64,000 bases of DNA from a virus, in IMG/VR virus record IMGVR_UViG_3300042319_002138, positions 162,304-226,303 of that record; one strand, 5' to 3'. Positions 24,210 through 31,479 of the stretch are shown piece by piece. The position numbers and the translations under genes are program-made. Below the pieces are notes generated by a model. It saw nothing but the letters and a program-made list of their open reading frames with translations. It was not told where the DNA came from and made no database searches. Position 1 is the stretch's first letter, and the number at the start of each line of letters is the position of its first letter.

Positions 24210-25552
24210 AAGAAAATTCTGATGAGTTAGGTAATTGGTTTAATGAAATCGAACCGACCTTTAAAAATTGGAATTTTGAGTTTGATGGTAAACACGAATA
24301 TTGGGTCGATTTAACTAAAATGACTAAAGATGAAATTAGTGTTGTTGCTGATTACATTTTAAAATGTTTACCAAACATTAGTGGGTTACGAAAAACTAAG
24401 TTTAAAAATTTAGGAGATTATGATGGTGTTGTCATTCATTGCGGTAGTGAAGATAATGATTATTATCCCACAGAAAATTATGTATGTTTTATGGAGTTTT
24501 CTTTTGATGATGACGAAGAAAAAAATAATAGTATTTATATTGACGGTAGAGAAGTGTATGAGTACATCAAAATCAAAGAAGAACAAAATTTAAAAGAAAG
24601 TTTAAATTGGTCTGATAAAGACACAATTAATTGGGATAAAGACCCTAATTGGGGTACTGATAACTATTATGGCCCTGACACTAACAATTGGACAACCGAT
24701 ACAGCAAAAAGCCAATGGGTACAAGGTGATGGAGGTGGTGTCTCAAAATCATCAGAAGATACAATGTCAGAAGAAGATGAAATAGAATTTGGTGACGATT
24801 TTGATTGGGCTAAAAATACTGGGGTACAACCAAATTATAATGGACATCCACAAGGTGTGGTTTATCTTCGTGACCATGATGAAATTGATGAATTTTGTGA
24901 TATTATAGAAACTTATAATGGTGGTGAATTACCTAGAGGTAATGTAAGAGAAAATTTACATAGTGGTTTAGAAAATAGTAGGGATGAATTAGAGGGTAGT
25001 GACTATAACCCTTCTAATGCTGTAATATCAGTCTCATTTTTTGTAGAAAAAAACAAACCCAGTTTATTGTCCGTTGGTTATTGGGGTTATGATGTAGCTG
25101 ACAGGTCAATTTTTGAATGGTTAGAAGATGGTGACACATTTAACAATGAATATGAATTATATACCAATTTAAATCAAGTTAAAAAGGTTTTTGAAGATTA
25201 TCAAAATCCTGAATTAGTGAAAGAATCTACTGACCCAGAATGGGAGTGGCTAAATGATGTACCTGTTACAATCCCATTTGAAATGGTTGAATTACATAAA
25301 AAATATAAAATAGAAGTAAAAGAAGATTTACGAGACGCTATTGAGTCATGTGGTGATAATTCAAGAATATTTGTACAAGGGTATTACGGTGTTGTCACCA
25401 AAACTGATACAATATCTTATAATCGAATACATTGTGATTCAGAAATAGAAGATGAAGTTTTTACTTTACAATTATATTTTTATGATATAGATGATAATAA
25501 AATTAGTTACTTTTGGGTATCCTCTAATATGGTAGATTTTTACGAAATATAA
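24182..25552 (+). CDS. Multi-module tagged protein
   Basis: Starting at ATG 24182 gives 456 residues beginning MRNRIRKILKENSDELGNWF. Internal copies of the post-tag signature occur: NLKESLNWSDK near 138 and LVKESTDPEWEWLNDVP near 345, the latter almost identical to the N-terminus of the next gene. The protein therefore looks like several cargo modules fused head to tail, each introduced by a K-E-S site. An acidic region rich in Asp/Trp lies between. The last base of its stop is the first base of the next start. Function of the modules unknown. Confidence 0.6.
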   Translation: MRNRIRKILKENSDELGNWFNEIEPTFKNWNFEFDGKHEYWVDLTKMTKDEISVVADYILKCLPNISGLRKTKFKNLGDYDGVVIHCGSEDNDYYPTENYVCFMEFSFDDDEEKNNSIYIDGREVYEYIKIKEEQNLKESLNWSDKDTINWDKDPNWGTDNYYGPDTNNWTTDTAKSQWVQGDGGGVSKSSEDTMSEEDEIEFGDDFDWAKNTGVQPNYNGHPQGVVYLRDHDEIDEFCDIIETYNGGELPRGNVRENLHSGLENSRDELEGSDYNPSNAVISVSFFVEKNKPSLLSVGYWGYDVADRSIFEWLEDGDTFNNEYELYTNLNQVKKVFEDYQNPELVKESTDPEWEWLNDVPVTIPFEMVELHKKYKIEVKEDLRDAIESCGDNSRIFVQGYYGVVTKTDTISYNRIHCDSEIEDEVFTLQLYFYDIDDNKISYFWVSSNMVDFYEI

Positions 25553-25980
25553 TGAGAAATTTAATTAAAAAAATATTAAAAGAATCTACTGACCCAGATT
25601 GGGCATGGCTAGATGAGATACCACCAATTATAGATGGTTGGGATTTATATCATAACAAATTAAAAGGTGAATCTTTTACAATAAATCTTAAATCTGAAGT
25701 TATGACTGATGATTGTGTTGATGAATACTTCCCAGATGATGTTGATTATGAATCTGAAGTAAAAGTAATATTAGTAGAAGTGGTACCAAAAATGAGGGTA
25801 AAAACAAATGGTTGTTATACTAAAGAGGTAGAAGTATTATTATTAAAATTTTATGAAAGTACTAATGGACATGATGGGATTAGTGACAATTTTAGTGGTG
25901 AAAAAAATGGGGAGATTGCTAATATGTGTGATAATAGATGTTGGTGGGTTTACCCTGGGTTAATAAACGTAAATTATTAA
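25552..25980 (+). CDS. Tagged protein related to the last module upstream
   Basis: The 142-residue product begins MRNLIKKILKESTDPDWAWL, a perfect tag followed by the same STDPxWxWLxxxP signature as the internal module of the preceding gene. The rest is a small acidic beta-rich domain ending in a CDNRCWWVYPG segment. Start and stop of the two genes overlap (TAATG). This pair shows how the modules may move between being free and fused. Confidence 0.6.
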   Translation: MRNLIKKILKESTDPDWAWLDEIPPIIDGWDLYHNKLKGESFTINLKSEVMTDDCVDEYFPDDVDYESEVKVILVEVVPKMRVKTNGCYTKEVEVLLLKFYESTNGHDGISDNFSGEKNGEIANMCDNRCWWVYPGLINVNY

Positions 25981-26037
25981 AGATTTCTTAACATTAGATA
26001 TTTGTCCTTTTTACTTTTATGACCTATATATTGTTAT

Positions 26038-26142
26038 ATGAAAATAATATTATTAACACTAATAATAACAACAATCACATTTTTATTACTGACAGTCTCA
26101 AAAGACAGAAAAGAGTATTTTGATTATTACGGAAAAAAGTAA
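26038..26142 (+). CDS. 34-residue single-span membrane peptide
   Basis: The product MKIILLTLIITTITFLLLTV followed by SKDRKEYFDYYGKK has one membrane helix and a charged tail. Its stop lies inside the spacer just before a host-type promoter. Too short for family assignment. Confidence 0.45.
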   Translation: MKIILLTLIITTITFLLLTVSKDRKEYFDYYGKK

Positions 26143-26150
26143 TATCTTTG
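26143..26150 (+). promoter_or_regulatory. Host-type promoter box TATCTTTG
   Basis: Ends 4 nt before ATG 26155. Confidence 0.6.
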
Positions 26151-26154
26151 TCTT

Positions 26155-26364
26155 ATGGAAATAATTGATTATACTTGGTTCACAACATCCCAAACAGTTG
26201 GTATTGTTTTAGTTAAAGACCCCTATGATGGGTATAAAGCATATATTGGTGTGGCGAAGGGTGGTAACGAACTTGACGATGTTACCCATATTACAAAATG
26301 GGGGAGTAGTTTCCCTATCGAAGCGGCAAAAAAATTATTTACACACATAAATTTTACAAATTAA
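26155..26364 (+). CDS. Small hypothetical protein
   Basis: The 69-residue alpha/beta protein contains VGIVLVKDPYDGYKAYIGVA and a short C-terminal helix. Similar-sized phage and Bacteroidota proteins of unknown function share this look. It starts right after a host-type promoter box and is immediately followed by the promoter of tRNA array 1. Confidence 0.6.
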   Translation: MEIIDYTWFTTSQTVGIVLVKDPYDGYKAYIGVAKGGNELDDVTHITKWGSSFPIEAAKKLFTHINFTN

Positions 26365-26394
26365 TTGACAATTTAAAAACTTTTATTATCTTTG
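26365..26394 (+). promoter_or_regulatory. Promoter of tRNA array 1
   Basis: TTGACA 26365-26370, 16-nt spacer, TATCTTTG 26387-26394. The 35 nt after it (ending TTTAATTAATAAGAATAAAA) are nearly the same as after the array 2 promoter at 36543. Confidence 0.75.
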
Positions 26395-26423
26395 TAACAT
26401 ATTTAATTAATAAGAATAAAAAA

Positions 26424-26534
26424 ATGATAACAAATAACATACATATCAGCAATCGTAATCAGTGGTATCAGCCGTGTTTTATTAACAATGGTAAGGGTAT
26501 GTTATGTGTAAATGGAAGTGAGGAAATAATTTAA
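26424..26534 (+). CDS. Leader peptide ORF of tRNA array 1
   Basis: A 36-codon ORF (MITNNIHISNRNQWYQPCF...) lies between the promoter and the terminator that precedes the first tRNA. It contains adjacent Trp-Tyr and a Cys codon. Position and size match a transcription-attenuation leader, and a similar arrangement precedes arrays 2 and 3. Coding is not proven. Confidence 0.5.
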   Translation: MITNNIHISNRNQWYQPCFINNGKGMLCVNGSEEII

Positions 26535-26560
26535 TCACAGAAGTAAATAAAAATATAACA

Positions 26561-26589
26561 AACCCAATTCCAAAAGAGTTGGGTTTTTT
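26561..26589 (+). terminator. Terminator/attenuator before tRNA array 1
   Basis: AACCCAA..TTGGGTT stem with six T residues, placed between the leader ORF and tRNA-Ile. Confidence 0.75.
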
Positions 26590-26604
26590 GTTTATAAAAA
26601 AAAA

Positions 26605-26678
26605 CGATGTGTATATCAGTTGGTTAGATAGACACTCTGATAAGGTGTAGGTCGGAGGTTCGAGCCCTCCCACATCGA
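26605..26678 (+). tRNA. tRNA-Ile(GAT)
   Basis: Acceptor CGATGTG/CACATCG, anticodon stem ACACT/GGTGT with loop CTGATAA and T arm GGAGG/CCTCC. No CCA is encoded. Confidence 0.93.
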
Positions 26679-26691
26679 CAAAAAAGAAAAA

Positions 26692-26700
26692 GTTCTTTGA
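26692..26700 (+). promoter_or_regulatory. boxA-like element GTTCTTTGA
   Basis: Same sequence as the boxA upstream of Bacteroidota rRNA operons; located between tRNA-Ile and tRNA-Asn. Confidence 0.55.
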
Positions 26701-26718
26701 TGTATTGGTATTAGTAAT

Positions 26719-26791
26719 GACTCAGTAGCTCAATTGGTAGAGCTCCACACTGTTAATGTGGCCGTTACAGGTTCAAGTCCTGTCTGAGTCG
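26719..26791 (+). tRNA. tRNA-Asn(GTT)
   Basis: Acceptor GACTCAG/CTGAGTC, anticodon stem CCACA/TGTGG with loop CTGTTAA, T arm ACAGG/CCTGT. Confidence 0.93.
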
Positions 26792-26794
26792 CTG

Positions 26795-26912
26795 AGGTTG
26801 ATTGGGGAATGATATAACGTTAACGTGTCAGTAGTCGTGGTTATATCGGAGTTGTAACTGTCCGAGTAAAGCCAATCGTAAAAGGGGATGTCCACACAAC
26901 CATCTTCCCCTT
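26795..26912 (+). ncRNA. Structured RNA spacer between tRNA-Asn and tRNA-Tyr
   Basis: Complementary pairs are GATTGG 26800-26805 with CCAATC 26872-26877, GATATAAC 26811-26818 with GTTATATC 26840-26847, a CGGA/TCCG hairpin and AAGGGGA/TCCCCTT. GGTTG 26796-26800 can also pair with CAACC 26897-26901, which would make a pseudoknot. No ORF. Identity unknown; it may be excised from the tRNA precursor. Confidence 0.45.
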
Positions 26913-26921
26913 TCCTAACTT

Positions 26922-27002
26922 GGGAACTGAAAGTCGTTTGGATACGGCAGCGAAACTGTAAATTTCGTCCTCGCGGGAGTGGTTCGAGTCCACCAGGTCC
27001 CA
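26922..27002 (+). tRNA. tRNA-Tyr(GTA)
   Basis: Anticodon stem CGAAA/TTTCG with loop CTGTAAA, a long variable arm (type II) and T arm GTGG/CCAC. The acceptor GGGAACT/AGGTCCC has one A-G mismatch at the fifth pair. Confidence 0.85.
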
Positions 27003-27049
27003 CAAAAAAAAATAAATGTAATATAAGTGGATTTTAACTCTGTTTGTTA

Positions 27050-27057
27050 TATTTATA
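27050..27057 (+). promoter_or_regulatory. TATTTATA element
   Basis: Exact copy, 13 nt before the HNH gene inside tRNA array 1. Confidence 0.5.
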
Positions 27058-27070
27058 ATAAAAGAATATT

Positions 27071-27520
27071 ATGAAACAGAGAGAAGTTAAAATTACTGAT
27101 GAAGAAATAAAGTTGGCATATGACAAATACGACACACTACATCAGGCATCCGCAGAATTAAAAATGACTACTGTGTCATTATGGAGAAGGGCAAAAAAAA
27201 TTGGTTTAGCCTGGAAAGATAAAAACTTTAAACCTGAACAACAAAAAATACCTTTAAACGAGATTATAGAAGGTAAACATCCGTACTACCAAACCTTAAA
27301 ATTAAAAAAAAGGTTATTGAAAGAAGGGGTTAAAGAAAATAAGTGTGATATTTGCGGTATAATAGATTGGAATAATATAGAGTTATCAATGCAATTAGAC
27401 CATATTGATGGTGACTCACACAACCACAAATTGGATAATTTAAGGATGGTTTGCCCTAACTGCCATTCACAAACAAACACTTATTGTGGTAAAAATAAAA
27501 AAATCAAAGCGGAAATTTGA
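27071..27520 (+). CDS. HNH endonuclease inside tRNA array 1
   Basis: The 149-residue protein has an N-terminal helix-turn-helix-like part (YDTLHQASAELKMTTVSLWR), then an HNH domain with CDIC, LDHIDGDSHNHKLDNL and CPNCH; the two Cys pairs bind zinc and LDHIDG holds the catalytic His. The layout matches homing-type nucleases of phages. The gene at 44357 in array 3 is a related copy. Insertion into tRNA arrays and its own TATTTATA element suggest a mobile gene. Confidence 0.85.
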   Translation: MKQREVKITDEEIKLAYDKYDTLHQASAELKMTTVSLWRRAKKIGLAWKDKNFKPEQQKIPLNEIIEGKHPYYQTLKLKKRLLKEGVKENKCDICGIIDWNNIELSMQLDHIDGDSHNHKLDNLRMVCPNCHSQTNTYCGKNKKIKAEI

Positions 27521-27550
27521 AAACAACATGTCTTCCTGTATATTTTATAC

Positions 27551-27622
27551 GCGTCTTTGGTGTAATTGGTAGCACGGCTGGTTCCAACCCAGTCGGTCAG
27601 GGTTCGAGGCCTTGGGGATGTG
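27551..27622 (+). tRNA. tRNA-Trp(CCA)
   Basis: Anticodon stem GCTGG/CCAGT with loop TTCCAAC and T arm CAGGG/CCTTG. The acceptor GCGTCTT/GGGATGT has several G-U pairs, so the exact ends are less certain. Confidence 0.8.
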
Positions 27623-27627
27623 CAAAT

Positions 27628-27703
27628 GGTGATGTAGCTCAGTTGGTAGAGCAAAGGACTGAAAATCCTTGTGTCGAAGGTTCAATTCCTTCCATCACCA
27701 CCA
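27628..27703 (+). tRNA. tRNA-Phe(GAA)
   Basis: Acceptor GGTGATG/CATCACC, loop CTGAAAA, and an encoded CCA tail, which most other tRNAs here lack. Confidence 0.95.
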
Positions 27704-27707
27704 TTAT

Positions 27708-27782
27708 AGGGTAATGGACTAATTGGCAAGTCACCACGTTTGGGACGTGGGCATCGTGAGAGTTCGAGTCTCTCTTACCCTA
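27708..27782 (+). tRNA. tRNA-Pro(TGG)
   Basis: Acceptor AGGGTAA/TTACCCT, anticodon stem CCACG/CGTGG with loop TTTGGGA. Confidence 0.92.
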
Positions 27783-27790
27783 CTATACAA

Positions 27791-27863
27791 TGTCCTATGG
27801 TGTAATTGGCAACACGTCGGTTTTTGGTACCGAAGAGTCGAGGTTCGAACCCTTGTGGGACAA
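27791..27863 (+). tRNA. tRNA-Gln(TTG)
   Basis: Acceptor TGTCCTA/TGGGACA, anticodon stem TCGGT/ACCGA with loop TTTTGGT. Confidence 0.92.
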
Positions 27864-27869
27864 CAATAT

Positions 27870-27941
27870 GGTGTTTGAAGCATTAAGGTGATGTACTAGT
27901 TTGTGGGACTAGGAAAGACGGGTCGGTACCGTCCTTACACC
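27870..27941 (+). tRNA. tRNA-His(GTG)
   Basis: Anticodon stem CTAGT/ACTAG with loop TTGTGGG. The extra G at position -1 opposite C73, the His identity pair, is encoded. The acceptor has two U-U mismatches. Confidence 0.88.
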
Positions 27942-27947
27942 CAAAAA

Positions 27948-28037
27948 GGAAAGGTGGGTGAGTGGCTAAAACCAACAATCTGCTAAGTTGTCGTACCTGT
28001 AAGGGTACCGAGGGTTCGAATCCCTCCCTTTCCTCCA
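27948..28037 (+). tRNA. tRNA-Ser(GCT)
   Basis: Acceptor GGAAAGG/CCTTTCC, loop CTGCTAA, long variable arm, encoded CCA. Confidence 0.93.
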
Positions 28038-28112
28038 TATGTGGATGTGATGTAACGGTTAACATGAGACTCTTATACAGTCTTCTCGGTGGTTCAACTC
28101 CACCCATCCATA
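28031..28112 (+). tRNA. tRNA-Ile(TAT)
   Basis: Acceptor GTGGATG/CATCCAT, anticodon stem AGACT/AGTCT with loop CTTATAC. It reads AUA directly, unlike the usual bacterial lysidine-modified CAT tRNA, which suits the ATA-rich codon use here. The 5' end overlaps the region just after tRNA-Ser. Confidence 0.88.
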
Positions 28113-28117
28113 CTATT

Positions 28118-28191
28118 ACACTCTTAGCTCAATGGATTAGAGCACAACGTTACGGACGTTGGGGTTGGTGGTTCGAGTCCATCAGAGTGTA
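28118..28191 (+). tRNA. tRNA-Arg(ACG)
   Basis: Acceptor ACACTCT/AGAGTGT, anticodon stem CAACG/CGTTG with loop TTACGGA. Confidence 0.93.
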
Positions 28192-28200
28192 CAATAATAA

Positions 28201-28271
28201 GGCACCATGCCCGAGTGGTTAGGGGTCGGTCTGCAAAACCGCTTACATTGGTTCGAACCCAATTGGTGCCT
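28201..28271 (+). tRNA. tRNA-Cys(GCA)
   Basis: Acceptor GGCACCA/TGGTGCC, loop CTGCAAA, discriminator T as usual for Cys. Last gene of array 1. Confidence 0.93.
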
Positions 28272-28277
28272 CTATCT

Positions 28278-28358
28278 TTAATTTCTTTTATATTCAATAT
28301 AGGCCCAAACACCAACAAATATTGGGGTTAGTATAGCAATAACTATTTCTGTATTCAT
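28278..28358 (-). CDS. 26-residue membrane microprotein coupled to the type IX protein
   Basis: The reading frame MNTEIVIAILTPIFVGVWAY followed by IEYKRN is one membrane helix with a short basic tail. Its ATG overlaps the stop of the 735-residue gene as ATGA, the usual sign of translational coupling. It may anchor or help export its partner. Too short to classify. Confidence 0.5.
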   Translation of the reverse strand: MNTEIVIAILTPIFVGVWAYIEYKRN

Positions 28359-30562
28359 CGCATAATTGTTAAATGTCCTGTTATCATTTTACGTGAGTCA
28401 TCATACTCAGACCCATACATTATTCTCCAAACATAAATCCCATCAAAACACATTTTATTATTATAAGTACCATCCCAACCAACGGTATGATTGTATGATT
28501 CAAAAATTGTTTCACCCCATCTATTGAATACCAATAAATTATAATCATAGACATCAAACCCATCAGTAAATATTGGTAACCAAATATTGTTGAAAGCATC
28601 ACCATCGGGGGTAAATGTATTAGGTATATAAATTAATTCTTGTGGACATTCTTGTATTGCTATATTAGCTTGTTCTTCATTAGAAACACAACCATTAACC
28701 GTTTGGGAAACGCTAATTGTATAAAAACCAACATTATTCCAAACATAAGGTAAACTATTATCTTGTATTGTATCACCTTCAACAACCCAATCAAACAACC
28801 CAGATAAAGATGAATAAGCTGTATAGATTCTAAAAATACTATCACCTTCACAAAGTTGGTTAAATTCATATGAAGGTGTTACAGATGTTATGATTGGTTG
28901 TGGGTTTACAATAACGTTGATTGTTGTATCAAATGGGCAATTACTTTGTGTATATGTATAAGTTACATCATTGTTTGTTATGATACCTTGTTGTGGGCAA
29001 AATTCATCAGTCTGAACCCCATTGACTAAGAAAGTACCATTTAAAGGTGAACCCACTAAATCTACACAACCATCATAATCACAAAAAGGACCAATAGGGT
29101 CTATTGTAGGGTTTATGTTTAAAATAAATGTAGTGAAGTAAGAGGTATCACTATTACAACCAATAGGACTAGTAGAATAAACACTTATAGAGTCTTGATA
29201 TAAACCACTAGGTTCTAATGACCAATCCGTTGTTATATTATCAGTACCTTGACCATTTATTATTTGTGGTGTTGTAGACCATATGTAGTTGTAACCAACA
29301 CCCATAGAAGGTACACTATAACTTTCTGATGTTGATAAATAACATACCGTATCAGGACCACTAATAGGTGTCATTATTATTTGTGCTGGGTTAGTGAGTG
29401 TTGCATTACCTGTTACGGTACAACCTATACCGTCTGTAATTAAAAAACTATAATTACCATAACAAAGGTTAGTGGGGTTAAAAGTTGTTTGTAGAGTATT
29501 CCAAGAAATAGTAGTGACACCATTGGTTCCGTTAGGGATTACATTAATACTACCATCACAATAGTTATAACAAGTTGGGTCAATAAAAGTAATTGTAGGT
29601 TGTGGTAAGTTAGGTGGACCAGGTTGTACAAACACCGTATCAGGTCCTGGACCGGCAATACTATTACAAGTATTCCATCCAACATTACAAGAAGGATATA
29701 CTAGTTGACAAGTATAATTAGCTCCTTGTACAGGTGGTGTAACCGTAATGGACGCACCAACCCCAATTGGATTTGGGTTACCTACAATATACCATGTTGG
29801 TACAGGTAAAACAGTTGGTCCACTTGGAGTGTATCGGTACGCATCATTATTTGCTGTCCATTGTGTGGAATTCCTACCTGGTACAGTTATCGCCACGGTT
29901 CCTGTGGTATTATGTAATCCTTGAACCGCGGTACCTCCCGCCCAAGCTAGACAGTTTGGTTTTGATTGAATATAATTTTCTATTACGTTTGTTGATTCAT
30001 AAATCACTGTATGAAATGTCCCCAGTAAATTTGTACATGAAAACATAGGGACACCAACCCAACTAACAACTAATTTTCTACAAGGTGCTGTACCTTGAAC
30101 TTGGTACCTAATTTGCCCACCTAAACCTGGGTGCCAATCTTGCCAAGGACCCATGACACAATTTTTTGGTACTGTACCCGCACCATTAGGTATTGTTGCT
30201 GAAGTAAATGTTGTTGGTTGTGCCGGTGAAAAAGAAATCCAACCGTTAGAACCAACCCAAAATTGATTGTATGTTTGTCCAAAGAAACAAAATGTAAACC
30301 CAATATTAAAAGGACCTTGTTGTGAATCATCCGACATAAATAATTGTGTACCAGTATTTGTTTGTGTTACATAAGGAATATTTGTAACACCGTAGTTTGT
30401 TGTTTGATTTGGATTTGAACCTGGTCCACATTGACTAAAATCGGCAGTTAATGTTGTTGACCCAACACCACAAGGTAGTATTTGGTCTGGTCCTAAATAA
30501 GGACAGTATTGTGAATAGGTCACAAAAGAAATTAGTATAAAAAGGTATTTAATTAAGTTCAT
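28355..30562 (-). CDS. Secreted protein with type IX secretion (type B) C-terminal domain
   Basis: The 735-residue protein begins with a signal peptide (MNLIKYLFILISFVTYSQ). Its body is Gly/Pro/Thr/Asn-rich beta domains, including a region like the nidogen/MAM-type or PKD-like domains of Bacteroidota surface proteins. The last about 90 residues (IPNTFTPDGDAFNNIW, FNRWGETIFES, WDGTYNNK, YVWRI) are the gliding-motility-associated C-terminal domain, which is the signal for type IX secretion to the surface. Such a protein would use the host machinery to reach the cell exterior. Surface alteration, such as superinfection exclusion, is a guess. A TATTTATA element precedes it. Confidence 0.8.
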   Translation of the reverse strand: MNLIKYLFILISFVTYSQYCPYLGPDQILPCGVGSTTLTADFSQCGPGSNPNQTTNYGVTNIPYVTQTNTGTQLFMSDDSQQGPFNIGFTFCFFGQTYNQFWVGSNGWISFSPAQPTTFTSATIPNGAGTVPKNCVMGPWQDWHPGLGGQIRYQVQGTAPCRKLVVSWVGVPMFSCTNLLGTFHTVIYESTNVIENYIQSKPNCLAWAGGTAVQGLHNTTGTVAITVPGRNSTQWTANNDAYRYTPSGPTVLPVPTWYIVGNPNPIGVGASITVTPPVQGANYTCQLVYPSCNVGWNTCNSIAGPGPDTVFVQPGPPNLPQPTITFIDPTCYNYCDGSINVIPNGTNGVTTISWNTLQTTFNPTNLCYGNYSFLITDGIGCTVTGNATLTNPAQIIMTPISGPDTVCYLSTSESYSVPSMGVGYNYIWSTTPQIINGQGTDNITTDWSLEPSGLYQDSISVYSTSPIGCNSDTSYFTTFILNINPTIDPIGPFCDYDGCVDLVGSPLNGTFLVNGVQTDEFCPQQGIITNNDVTYTYTQSNCPFDTTINVIVNPQPIITSVTPSYEFNQLCEGDSIFRIYTAYSSLSGLFDWVVEGDTIQDNSLPYVWNNVGFYTISVSQTVNGCVSNEEQANIAIQECPQELIYIPNTFTPDGDAFNNIWLPIFTDGFDVYDYNLLVFNRWGETIFESYNHTVGWDGTYNNKMCFDGIYVWRIMYGSEYDDSRKMITGHLTIMR

Positions 30563-30570
30563 TTTTTTTT

Positions 30571-30582
30571 TATTTATAAATA
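30571..30582 (-). promoter_or_regulatory. TATTTATA element (minus strand)
   Basis: The minus-strand copy spans 30582-30575, 12 nt before the start of the type IX protein. A plus-strand copy overlaps it (30571-30578). Confidence 0.5.
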
Positions 30583-30693
30583 TAATATTAAGACGTATTT
30601 AAATGTAAATAGAAGGAACACTTATCCCAAAAGGTGGGATTGGAGAATATCTAGTACTTTTGGCTTATTTTTTAAATTTACGATTAAATAGAA

Positions 30694-30701
30694 TATTTAT
30701 A
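30694..30701 (+). promoter_or_regulatory. TATTTATA element
   Basis: Exact copy, 4 nt before ATG 30706. Confidence 0.5.
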
Positions 30702-30705
30702 TTAT

Positions 30706-31455
30706 ATGAAGTTAATTAGAGAATTCGATGATTTTAGTTGGACTAATATGGGTACACTTAATCCGTTTATGAGTGATGACCCACTTGTTGTTGTATGGTT
30801 AGATAAATCTGCCACTGAATCAGAGATTAATAAATTATATGATATGCTTTTGGAAGTTAATATAGAAATTAGTACATCAAAGTCAGATTTTGTAAAAAGT
30901 TTATTAACATATTCTAGAAATGGGTCTGCATATGTTAAATCTTACATAGCTCAAAATGGTGAAAAAAGAGCTGGGTATGGTGATACAAAAGCTTTATTTG
31001 ATGAACATAAATATTGGAAAGCTATGGAAGATTTAGACGGTAAACCATATATAGAATATAAATTAGGTGATATCTTTAAAGATAGATTAAATGAGTCTGA
31101 AGAGTTAAATTGGATTATAGAAAGTAACCCATCATTTAGAAACAAGATAATTATTTTTGAACCACTGATTATTGAGGATGAGTATAATATTGTTATAGAT
31201 GGTTTATTAGAATTTGATGAGGACCTTTATACCTATAGTGGTAATTTAGAAGAATTAAGACCTTTCACTTCTTATGATTATTTACACCATTTAGTTATAG
31301 GTTTAAATGGTGTAGTAGCTTATGGTGGGGCCAATGAACATAACAACGAAGACTGGGGTGGTTTTATGGATAACGTAGAAAATTACATAGGTAATTATTA
31401 TAAAAATTTTAACAACCCAGAAGTTATTGATGGAAGAAAATATTTTAATCTTTAA
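30706..31455 (+). CDS. Tag-like two-module hypothetical protein
   Basis: The 249-residue protein begins MKLIREFDDFSW, a short tag variant, and has an internal LNESEELNWIIE near residue 127 that matches the module-linker signature seen in other tagged proteins. The two halves therefore look like separate modules. The C-terminal module has HHLVIGLNGVVAYGG. Function unknown. Confidence 0.5.
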   Translation: MKLIREFDDFSWTNMGTLNPFMSDDPLVVVWLDKSATESEINKLYDMLLEVNIEISTSKSDFVKSLLTYSRNGSAYVKSYIAQNGEKRAGYGDTKALFDEHKYWKAMEDLDGKPYIEYKLGDIFKDRLNESEELNWIIESNPSFRNKIIIFEPLIIEDEYNIVIDGLLEFDEDLYTYSGNLEELRPFTSYDYLHHLVIGLNGVVAYGGANEHNNEDWGGFMDNVENYIGNYYKNFNNPEVIDGRKYFNL

Positions 31456-31479
31456 TAACTCCAATTAATACTTATTGAT

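Noticed and set aside
27883-28318. Protein ORFs across tRNA genes
   Set aside because: They are translations of tRNA sequences, which give recognisable tRNA-derived peptides, and have no start signals.
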